This document shows positions 1 through 9,690 of a DNA stretch of 64,000 nt, piece after piece. This DNA comes from Acholoe squamosa (taxonomy: Eukaryota; Annelida; Polychaeta; Phyllodocida; Polynoidae). The notes below the pieces were generated by a model, which made no database searches, was not told where the DNA came from, and saw only the letters and a list, made by a program, of their open reading frames with translations. The stretch covers positions 52,949,777 through 53,013,776 of the forward strand of contig OX439050.1 of NCBI GenBank assembly GCA_949317995.1, given 5' to 3'. A program made the position numbers and the translations under genes. The first letter of the stretch is position 1. Each line of letters opens with the position of its first letter.

Positions 1-330
1 CATATAAAGATGTTGTATTGTATTTCATATACTCTCGTAACTTCCGGTCGCGGACCTCTGGTTGGTATTTCCCGCTCATATACCTCCACACAAAGGAGTT
101 GGCAGTTGACTTGACCACACAGACTGAATCTCAAGAACCCAGGATCTAGTTTGGATTAATATCATATCAACACATGTTTATGACATGGTGACAGCGGTGG
201 GATAGAACATGGTGTAACTCACCGGGACAATTATGGACATAATGTAAGGTGAGAAATTATCCATGGAAAATTACCAGTGGACTGTGACAATTTTTGTGTT
301 GAAGTGTTGAAGTTCAAATTACAAGTTGAA
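1..330 (+). other. Possible LTR end and primer-binding-site region of a Gypsy-like element
   Basis: This lies just upstream of the gag remnant. A stretch near 186-205 (TGGTGACAGCGGTGGGAT) resembles the primer-binding region that follows the 5' LTR of many Ty3/Gypsy elements. The same sequence starts copy 2 at 5067. If bases 1-185 are LTR, the tandem structure could be LTR-internal-LTR-internal, produced by recombination. No second LTR was delimited, so this remains weak. Confidence 0.25.
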
Positions 331-477
331 TTTAAAGTTGATTGTTGCAATCACCAAATAAGTTGCCAACCCTTGTGTCAACATTTGAAGTGCCCATTTT
401 AGGAATTATTTGTGACTTTTGTGTGAAAGATTTTGTTGTTTACCAGATAACACCACTCATCTTCAAGATATCAGCTA

Positions 478-905
478 ATATGGATAATGCACCACCCCCA
501 CTGTCCCTCGAGGGTAACTTGAGTTAAAACTGGTGGCGTTGGTATCAATAATTTGGCTTTTATCTCATGTTCAAAAGTGAATCACTCAAGAAAGAAGTTG
601 AAAAAGTGGGACCCTGGACGAGTTTGGCACGTTCAAGTTCACAGATGCAACAGGCAAATTTACGGGCACATTTGGGAATCGTGACCGTTTGAAGGTAGCA
701 GACATTGTGAAAAAGTTTGAAGAGTACTGCAATCCCTGAAAAATGATCTTGCTAGAAAGTTTTACATTTTGGCATCACTCTCAGGGCGAATCTGAAACAA
801 TTGACCAGTATGTAACGGAACTACGGAAATTATTTTTCCGTAATAAATAACAACTCTTAGATAGTGACATGAGAACATGATGGATAGGTGTTGGTTTGTT
901 CCTTG
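478..905 (+). pseudogene. Degenerate Ty3/Gypsy-like Gag remnant (copy 1)
   Basis: Conceptual translation in shifting plus-strand frames shows typical retrotransposon Gag pieces. An N-terminal stretch rich in Pro and Leu (APPPLSLEGNL) is followed by a Trp-rich stretch. Further on come KKFEEYCNP and then DQYVTELRKL, in the order expected of Gag capsid proteins. Stops and frameshifts break the frame several times, for example TAA after EGNLS at about 525 and TGA after EYCNP at about 737. No protease, reverse transcriptase or integrase was recognised downstream. This is a dead fragment, duplicated together with the 5-kb unit. Confidence 0.75.
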
Positions 906-961
906 GTGAGAAAACGCCATCTGCCCAAACCCATTAAAGGTGAAAGTGTGCATGAACTCGT

Positions 962-1255
962 TAAAGGCTGGTAATGCAGGAGTGCATCATGATCATTGGT
1001 CGTCATGATGCACCAATGAAGTGCTGGTGAGTCTGCATGCCAGCACATCATTGGAGTATCATGCCAATCTTATCCGAGTGTATCAATCATGTAGGGGTCA
1101 GTATGATGCTTGAATGCAACCCTGGCAAGTTACTCACTAGGTCTGCATTCATGCCTCATGACGACCAATGAGCATGATGCATTAATGCAATAGATGCCAC
1201 TACATGGTTAATGCATCATGCCTTTTTGTTATGATGCTGTATAAATATTGGTCAG
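962..1255. mobile_element. Multi-palindrome foldback element, copy in duplicated unit 1
   Basis: Member of the foldback family seen at 25803 and 36841. It has the signature series CATGATGCACCAATGAAGTGCTGG..., nested inverted repeats and repeated ATGATGCA blocks. Its ends are eroded compared with the 36841 copy. Confidence 0.6.
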
Positions 1256-3680
1256 TGCATTCGTCAGCGCTGCATTAAATTATCATGCCGATCCTCTGGA
1301 ATCATTTTTAATCCTCTGGGATCAGTAGACTCTCTGGTTTGCATTGCCAGGCAATGAGCATGATCCATAAACGCAGTATGTGACACTCAATGGGCTGAGG
1401 TACCTCTCCAACTCTGCCATCTAGAAACCATCTATCTTAGAAATGTGCGAGATGAATTGCTCCAAAATAAAGCTCACCCATTATGAAAGTGTGAATTAAT
1501 TGGATCATTTACCAAATTACCCTCAGAATCAATGGAAATCTGTTCAAAGCAACAGTGTGGAGATACTGGGGGAAGGGGGGGGAATGGGGTTTGTGACTAA
1601 TCTATGGGTTTGGTATCCGCTGGTAGGCATCCTGCCTTCCTACTTCAAAAGCCTCTAAGAGAGGAACCAGCAGTGCCCTTATTCTAGACCAGATGCTAAT
1701 TGAGTCAGCGCATGTGTAGTGGATCCGACTCAGCTGGTCTGGTCACGTGTTAAGAGGGGACTATTTGGTGAGGCGGATGATGACACCAGTGCCAGAAACC
1801 TGTAGTGGTGTTTTTACCAGGCTGTGGCACTTGTGTTACTATGCAAGAGTATTTGTGCAGGAAGGTTGAGAGGTGTGGTAGAGGGAGGGTACGAAATGCA
1901 TAGGTAAGGGGATAGGAAAAGGCCTATCCAGTAAATTATTCAGTGTGGATGCTATATCATCGGGGGTATTAGAATGGTAAGGAGGTGGATTAAGGATGTG
2001 TATATATGAAAAAGGTGATGTGAAGGGAGGTGTGGAAGTATTTTATATAAGAATAAATATGTTAGGAACATATGATAAAACGGTTCAAGGATTATCATCA
2101 TTATTAATTTGGATGCGACATGGGAATGGGGAAATGTTAAGAAGACCCAAATGGAATGTCGGTAAACCAAAGATCTAGAGTTTTGGAGCAGAGATACCCA
2201 AACTCTCTGAGCTACTGCGCGGTATTAGTATGCGCAAATACGAGACTGTCCTACTTGAATTACAGTTGTAATGGAACTCATCGGGTTGGAGAAAAATACC
2301 CATTGTATCTATCATTATCTTTTCAGAATTAGCTGTAGGGTCGGTGCTATTTTGCTAGATTGAGCGGCATCCTAAAGCATGTCTTTCTTTTTTATTTCAC
2401 CTTATGCTACCTTCTCATTTTTATGTTTATTTGTTTATTTCCTTTCAAAAGAGTCATATCCCTGATAGCACAAGTCCCCGGGTTATCTCGATATTAAATA
2501 GTGTTACAATTTATGATGCTCATTTAGATTAGATATAATACGATAGATAAGCTCTTCTATACCTCACACCTGATCTCATAAGTATTCCCTGTTGGGATGG
2601 GTGATGTGGGTGATCAAAGGTAACACCTATGTATAAAGGTCATCCAGACCACTGGGAACTCTTTACATTAGATTAATATCGTAGCTGATCAGGGAAGTGA
2701 TTTATTCCCTATTCATATCATCGATATACTAGTATCGATATTGAACACTTTCAAGAGAATGAAATGATTACTGCCAAAAGCGTAATTGGTGGGAAAAGTT
2801 ATTGTATGATAGACAATGATGGGAGATGGATGTTTGATAAGGACTCCTTTTATCAGTATTTGCAATGTTATTATAAATGTAGAACATTGATTTTCCCTTT
2901 CCATGCTATGGAATAAAGTACAAATCAGTAATAGGTATGGCACAGGGGGAAGGGGGTGTTGTCTTCAATCGTTAGAGTATATATGTCTTGGCTTACGATG
3001 AAAGGGGATGTTCATAGGGGTTCAAACCATCTTGTTTTAGGGCACTTGGCAAGAGATAATATTGTTTTATTGAGTTTTAAGTTGAAAATAGGTAGAACTA
3101 TTCTGTATACATACATGTACAGGATTTTATACCAAGATTTCAAATTCTATCTGGAGAATAAAATCCTTCAAAACGTGCCTTGAGAGGGGATTTTTTGTTG
3201 TGGTTTTGGTCACCAGGGTGAATTTTATGGGAAAATACTGGAAAAAATTAAACCAAAAACTATACTTACTAATTCTCATGAGGGACCCAATGGTGTTACT
3301 CATATTTTTCCATTAAGGCAATGCAAACATTCCACTTTTGGAATGTGAAAGGAATGTTTTCAGTGAAAAATAGTGAAACATTTGTCATTTGCCCAAATAA
3401 GCCATTTTATTCTGAACATTTTGCACTTCCCATAAGGAACCCAGAACTGAAAACATACCTTAAAGTTTTACTTCTTTTCTTTTAGTATTGGTTTGGGGAG
3501 GGACAGAGTGTGACAGACAAGTATATGGACTCGGGCACGCTGTCCTAAGACACGGCCTATTTATTAAATAAAGGAACATAGCTCCCTCAGCACTGCCTGT
3601 CGGACGAAAACCCAAGGGCGTGGTGTTCGCCCCCATAAAAGTACCACTTAATTGTTGATAACCAGCTGGGGGTGCACTGA
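1256..3680. other. Non-coding part of the duplicated unit (also 6314-8740)
   Basis: AT-rich sequence with no recognisable coding domain on either strand. It contains a G-run near 1575 whose length differs between copies, and short open frames without family resemblance. One of these, starting at 1996, runs for 60 codons in copy 1 but 111 codons in copy 2 because of a 1-bp indel. That behaviour is expected of non-coding DNA. Confidence 0.5.
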
Positions 3681-4230
3681 CACTACTAAAACTGATGTTT
3701 GTTGGCCCTGCTACCTTCCCCTATTGCTTGACCTAACTGCTGCGAACCAGAGGATAAACCTGAGGGTGCACTGACACTACCAGAATTCACATTAGTAGGC
3801 CCTGCTACCTCCCCCAGGTTTAGGTTATTGATAGCTGACAGTACCAGTGATGATCGTGGGTGAGTGGTTGATTTATGCGGGTGAGCGACTTGTTTTCCTG
3901 GGTGTTGAGGCCCCCAGGATGGTAAACAACACTCATAACTTGTGAATCTATGTTACCTGAAGCTGTATGAAGGCCATGTTGGCCTGCGGAGGGCTGTGTA
4001 ACACTGATATTTGATTAAGAAACATCTGTAGAAGCTGTATTCACCGAATCCAGAAGTCCATGATGGCCATTTTGAATGTTAACAATGGGAGATGTGTTTG
4101 AGACCAGATTTTGGTCATTTACTGAATTTATGTCAGATAGGGACAGGCCTGTTGAGCTTGTGGTAAAAGACTTGGGAATCAAACATAGACATGGCACCCT
4201 GCCAGGCCCGAACTCCATCGTCCACCTGCC

Positions 4231-4604
4231 TTAACGACTTTTGTTATCGGCCTGTAGACTGGCCAATTCAAGCTCTAACTCATTCCTTTTAGAAAGCTGC
4301 TCAATCTTATTTGTTCTGGCTCTCTCCCATTCGATTTTCCATAATATTTTGCCACTTGGCCCCAAATAGTCACCTTGAACACCAATGTTTTTGTCGTCTG
4401 TGGGGAGGCCGTCACCCGTGTCGCTCTCCCCGGCCATCCTGCTTGTAGTCTCGGTGGCTCCGTCCTCGGTCCCGCTTGTGCCCCCGGCTCCGTGAGAGTC
4501 ACGGAAGGTTGAACCACCATCCACCGATGCCGTGTGACCATTTGGTCACCCGATTTCCAATGAAGATTGGGGTGAGCACACTCCGGGCATTCCTTCTTGT
4601 TACC
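4231..4604 (-). pseudogene. Frameshifted unrecognised ORF, copy 1 (truncated at the duplication breakpoint)
   Basis: The minus-strand frame begins with a Cys/His stretch (EYHGNKKECPEC), then shifts frame into a Ser/Thr/Gly/Asp-rich region (4524 downwards). It ends with a charged, probably coiled-coil segment (RARTNKIEQLSKRNELELEL) and a stop at 4231. Compared with copy 2, the upstream half holding the first CxxC pair is missing because identity between the copies ends at 4615. The composition resembles a transposon ORF1/Gag N-terminus, but I could not assign a family. Confidence 0.4.
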
Positions 4605-4762
4605 GTGGTACTCATAGATGCCACTACATGGTGGTACTCATGGCCTTGACAATAGATGTGATAATGATTGGTTTCATGCATGCAGAAAGCTCCAGAAGCA
4701 GCAGCAGTTAGAAGATAAACCAGTATGAGCACTCCTCCAACCAAAAAAGACGCCATTATTGT
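4604..4762 (-). CDS. Candidate first coding exon with signal peptide
   Basis: On the minus strand a pyrimidine-rich tract ending in TTTCAG (acceptor at 4763-4764) precedes an ATG at 4756. The frame encodes a textbook signal peptide: MASF, then a hydrophobic core (LVGGVLILVYLL), then small residues AAASG. After it comes a His/Cys-rich stretch with Cys at about residues 25 and 36. An ACG|GTAACA donor at 4603 would end the exon in phase 0 after 51 codons. Later exons would lie further left, possibly outside the window. The exon sits exactly in the segment (4616-5066) that differs from copy 2. It may be the start of a secreted or membrane protein gene, or a chance frame. Confidence 0.4.
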
Positions 4763-5066
4763 CTGAAAGTAAAGAAAGAAAGCCAATACATACTAATTGA
4801 AAGTATTGTTTCTTTCAGTCACCAAAATCAAGTGTGAAATACCTCACATAATAGAGATTATTTACTCATTTTCCTAAGGTGACATCAGGGAAAGTTAAAG
4901 TGGTTTTGCAACAAATGATGTTACAAACTAAGGACTGTGGTACAGGTACATGGAAACTGCATGATTGCTCTATTGTTTTCTGCAAATGAAGATTAATTTG
5001 TTTGATGTTATAGATCTACATGGTGGTCTTTAAGGTCAATTAACAAAAACCTTAGTTTTTGTATTC
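4616..5066. other. Junction segment between the two 5-kb copies
   Basis: This sequence is not found after copy 2. It begins with ATAGATGCCACTACATGGT, 19 bp that also occur inside the foldback element at 1190-1208, and it repeats the short motif GTGGTACTCAT. Apart from the candidate signal-peptide exon on the minus strand, I see no feature. Confidence 0.6.
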
Positions 5067-5535
5067 CATATAAAGATGTTGTATTGTATTTCATATACTC
5101 TCGTAACTTCCGGTCGCGGACCTCTGGTTGGTATTTCCCGCTCATATACCTCCACACAAAGGAGTTGGCAGTTGACTTGACCACACAGACTGAATCTCAA
5201 GAACCCAGGATCTAGTTTGGATTAATATCATATCAACACATGTTTATGACATGGTGACAGCGGTGGGATAGAACATGGTGTAACTCACCGGGACAATTAT
5301 GGACATAATGTAAGGTGAGAAATTATCCATGGAAAATTACCAGTGGACTGTGACAATTTTTGTGTTGAAGTTCAAATTACAAGTTGAATTTAAAGTTGAT
5401 TGTTGCAATCACTAAATAAGTTGCCAACCCTTGTGTCAACATTTGAAGTGCCCATTTTAGGAATTATTTGTGACTTTTGTGTGAAAGACTTTGTTGTTTA
5501 CCAGATAACACCACTCATCTTCAAGATATCAGCTA

Positions 5536-5963
5536 ATATGGATAATGCACCACCCCCACTGTCCCTCGAGGGTAACTTGAGTTAAAACTGGTGGCGTTGG
5601 TATCAATAATTTGGCTTTTATCTCATGTTCAAAAGTGAATCACTCAAGAAAGAAGTTGAAAAAGTGGGACCCTGGACGAGTTTGGCACGTTCAAGTTCAC
5701 AGATGCAACAGGCAAATTTACGGGCACATTTGAGAATCGTGACCGTTTGAAGGTAGCAGACATTGTGAAAAAGTTTGAAGAGTACTGCAATCCCTGAAAA
5801 ATGATCTTGCTAGAAAGTTTTACCTTTTGGCATCACTCTCAGGGCGAATCTGAAACAATTGACCAGTATGTAACGGAACTACGGAAATTATTTTTCCGTA
5901 ATAAATAACAACTCTTAGATAGTGACATGAGAACATGATGGATAGGTGTTGGTTTGTTCCTTG
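5536..5963 (+). pseudogene. Degenerate Ty3/Gypsy-like Gag remnant (copy 2)
   Basis: Same remnant as at 478-905, carrying the same disabling stops after the EGNLS- and EYCNP-like stretches plus a few private substitutions. The shared stops show that the element was already dead before the 5-kb segment was duplicated. Confidence 0.75.
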
Positions 5964-6019
5964 GTGAGAAAACGCCATCTGCCCAAACCCATTAAAGGTG
6001 AAAGTGTGCATGAACTCGT

Positions 6020-6313
6020 TAAAGGCCGGTAATGCAGGAGTGCATCATGACCATTGGTCGTCATGATGCACCAATGAAGTGCTGGTGAGTCTGCATGCCA
6101 GCACATCATTGGAGTATCATGCCAATCTTATCCGAGTGTATCAATCATGTAGGGGTCAGTATGATGCTTGAATGCAACCCTGGCAAGTTACTCACTAGGT
6201 CTGCATTCATGCCTCATGACGACCAATGAGCATGATGCATTAATGCAATAGATGCCACTACATGGTTAATGCATCATGCCTTTTTGTTATGATGCTGTAT
6301 AAATATTGGTCAG
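6020..6313. mobile_element. Multi-palindrome foldback element, copy in duplicated unit 2
   Basis: Duplicate of the element at 962-1255, carried along by the 5-kb duplication. It differs by a few substitutions. Confidence 0.6.
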
Positions 6314-9289
6314 TGCATTCGTCAGCGCTGCATTAAATTATCATGCCGATCCTCTGGAATCATTTTTAATCCTCTGGGATCAGTAGACTCTCTGGTTTGC
6401 ATTGCCAGGCAATGAGCATGAGCCATAAACGCAGTATGTGACACTCAATGGGCTGAGGTACCTCTCCAACTCTGCCATCTAGAAACCATCTATCTTAGAA
6501 ATGTGCGAGATGAATTGCTCCAAAATAAAGCTCACCCATTATGAAAGTGTGAATTAATTGGATCATTTACCAAATTACCCTCAGAATCAATGGAAATCTG
6601 TTCAAAGCAACAGTGTGGAGATACTGGGGGAAGGGGGGGGGGAGTGGGGTTTGTGACTAATCTATGGGTTTGGTATCCGCTGGTAGGCATCCTGCCTTCC
6701 TACTTCAAAAGCCTCTAAGAGAGGAACCAGCAGTGCCCTTATTCTAGACCAGATGCTAATTGAGTCAGCGCATGTGTAGTGGATCTGACTCAGCTGGTCT
6801 GGTCACGTGTTAAGAGGGGACTATTTGGTGAGGCGGATGATGACACCAGTGCCAGAAACCTGTAGTGGTGTTTTTACCAGGCTGTGGCACTTGTGTTACT
6901 ATGCAAGAGTATTTGTGCAGGAAGGTTGAGAGGTGTGGTAGAGGGAGGGTACGAAATGCATAGGTAAGGGGATAGGAAAAGGCCTATCCAGTAAATTATT
7001 CAGTGTGGATGCTATATCATCGGGGGTATTAGAATGGTAAGGAGGTGGATTAAGGATGTGTATATATGAAAAAGGTGATGTGAAGGGAGGTGTGGAAGTA
7101 TTTTATATAAGAATCAATATGTTAGGAACATATGATAAAACGGTTCAAGGATTATCATCATTATTAATTTGGATGCGACATGGGAATGGGGAAATGCTAA
7201 GAAGACCCAAATGGAAGTCGGTAAACCAAAGATCTAGAGTTTTGGAGCAGAGATACCCAAACTCTCTGAGCTACTGCGCGGTATTAGTATGCGCAAATAC
7301 GAGACTGTCCTACTTGAATTACAGTTGTAATGGAACTCATCGGGTTGGAGAAAAATACCCATTGTATCTATCATTATCTTTTCAGAATTAGCTGTAGGGT
7401 CGGTGCTATTTTGCTAGATTGAGCGGCATCCTAAAGCATGTCTTTCTTTTTTATTTCACCTTATGCTACCTTCTCATTTTTATGTTTATTTGTTTATTTC
7501 CTTTCAAAAGAGTCATATCCCTGATAGCACAAGTCCCCGGGTTATCTCGATATTAAATAGTGTTACAATTTATGATGCTCATTTAGATTAGATATAATAC
7601 GATAGATAAGCTCTTCTATACCTCACACCTGATCTCATAAGTATTCCCTGTTGGGATGGGTGATGTGGGTGATCAAAGGTAACACCTATGTATAAAGGTC
7701 ATCCAGACCACTGGGAACTCTTTACATTAGATTAATATCGTAGCTGATCAGGGAAGTGATTTATTCCCTATTCATATTATTGATATACTAGTATCGATAT
7801 TGAACACTTTCAAGAGAATGAAATGATTACTGCCAAAAGCGTAATTGGTGGGAAAAGTTATTGTATGATAGACAATGATGGGAGATGGATGTTTGATAAG
7901 GACTCCTTTTATCAGTATTTGCAATGTTATTATAAATGTAGAACATTGATTTTCCCTTTCCATGCTATGGAATAAAGTACAAATCAGTAATAGGTATGGC
8001 ACAGGGGGAAGGGGGTGTTGTCTTCAATCGTTAGAGTATATATGTCTTGGCTTACGATGAAAGGGGATGTTCATAGGGGTTCAAACCATCTTGTTTTAGG
8101 GCACTTGGCAAGAGATAATATTGTTTTATTGAGTTTTAAGTTGAAAATAGGTAGAACTATTCTGTATACATACATGTACAGGATTTTATACCAAGATTTC
8201 AAATTCTATCTGGAGAATAAAATCCTTCAAAACGTGCCTTGAGAGGGGATTTTTTGTTGTGGTTTTGGTCACCAGGGTGAATTTTATGGGAAAATACTGG
8301 AAAAAATTAAACCAAAAACTATACTTACTAATTCTCATGAGGGACCCAATGGTGTTACTCATATTTTTCCATTAAGGCAATGCAAACATTCCACTTTTGG
8401 AATGTGAAAGGAATGTTTTCAGTGAAAAATAGTGAAACATTTGTCATTTGCCCAAATAAGCCATTTTATTCTGAACATTTTGCACTTCCCATAAGGAACC
8501 CAGAACTGAAAACATACCTTAAAGTTTTACTTCTTTTCTTTTAGTATTGGTTTGGGGAGGGACAGAGTGTGACAGACAAGTATATGGACTCGGGCACGCT
8601 GTCCTAAGACACGGCCTATTTATTAAATAAAGGAACATAGCTCCCTCAGCACTGCCTGTCGGACGAAAACCCAAGGGCGTGGTGTTCGCCCCCATAAAAG
8701 TACCACTTAATTGTTGATAACCAGCTGGGGGTGCACTGACACTACTAAAACTGATGTTTGTTGGCCCTGCTACCTTCCCCTATTGCTTGACCTAACTGCT
8801 GCGAACCAGAGGATAAACCTGAGGGTGCACTGACACTATCAGAATTCACATTAGTAGGCCCTGCTACCTCCCCCAGGTTTAGGTTATTGATAGCTGACAG
8901 TACCAGTGATGATCGTGGGTGAGTGGTTGATTTATGCGGGTGAGCGACTTGTTTTCCTGGGTGTTGAGGCCCCCAGGATGGTAAACAACACTCATAACTT
9001 GTGAATCTATGTTACCTGAAGCTGTATGAAGGCCATGTTGGCCTGCGGAGGGCCGTGTAACACTGATATTTGATTAAGAAACATCTGTAGAAGCTGTATT
9101 CACCGAATCCAGAAGTCCATGATGGCCATTTTGAATGTTAACAATGGGAGATGTGTTTGAGACCAGATTTTGGTCATTTACTGAATTTATGTCAGATAGG
9201 GACAGGCCTGTTGAGCTTGTGGTAAAAGACTTGGGAATCAAACATAGACATGGCACCCTGCCAGGCCCGAACTCCATCGTCCACCTGCC

Positions 9290-9690
9290 TTAACGACTTT
9301 TGTTATCGGCCTGTAGACTGGCCAATTCAAGCTCTAACTCATTCCTTTTAGAAAGCTGCTCAATCTTATTTGTTCTGGCTCTCTCCCATTCGATTTTCCA
9401 TAATATTTTGCCACTTGGCCCCAAATAGTCACCTTGAACACCAATGTTTTTGTCGTCTGTGGGGAGGCCGTCACCCGTGTCGCTCTCCCCGGCCATCCTG
9501 CTTGTAGTCTCGGTGGCTCCGTCCTCGGTCCCGCTTGTGCCCCCGGCTCCGTGAGAGTCACGGAAGGTTGAACCACCATCCACCGATGCCGTGTGACCAT
9601 TTGGTCACCCGATTTCCAATGAAGATTGGGGTGAGCACACTCCGGGCATTCCTTCTTGTTACCGTGGTACTCATGATCACAAGAGTCACA
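9290..9690 (-). pseudogene. Frameshifted unrecognised ORF with two CxxC pairs, copy 2
   Basis: The minus-strand frame reads through CDSCDHEYHGNKKECPEC, two CxxC pairs about 11 residues apart that could form a zinc ribbon. A hydrophobic stretch precedes it (9774-9700). A frame change near 9580 is needed to enter the Ser/Gly/Thr/Asp-rich segment and the terminal charged coiled-coil-like segment, which stops at 9290. A zinc-binding head, a disordered middle and a coiled coil would suit a transposon ORF1/Gag protein or a small nuclear protein. No family was recognised. Confidence 0.4.

Larger units (their letters stand above)
1..4615. repeat. Copy 1 of a ~5-kb direct tandem duplication
   Basis: The sequence from base 1 matches the sequence from 5067 base for base apart from roughly twenty differences seen by eye. 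These include an 8-bp length difference near 301-316, a G-run length change near 1575, and a 1-bp indel near 2156. Identity stops at 4615 (partner 9674). The left end is cut by the window edge, so the unit may be longer. Contents: a degenerate gag remnant, a foldback element, and a frameshifted minus-strand ORF. The high identity points to a recent duplication, or to two haplotypes joined by the assembler. Confidence 0.95.
5067..9674. repeat. Copy 2 of the ~5-kb direct tandem duplication
   Basis: Direct copy of 1-4615 at an offset of 5058-5066 bases, the offset shifting at small indels. The internal features are in the same order and orientation as in copy 1. Beyond 9674 the flank differs from that of copy 1. 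In copy 2 the minus-strand reading frame with CxxC pairs continues unbroken across this breakpoint, which suggests that the right flank of copy 2 is the original context. Confidence 0.95.
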
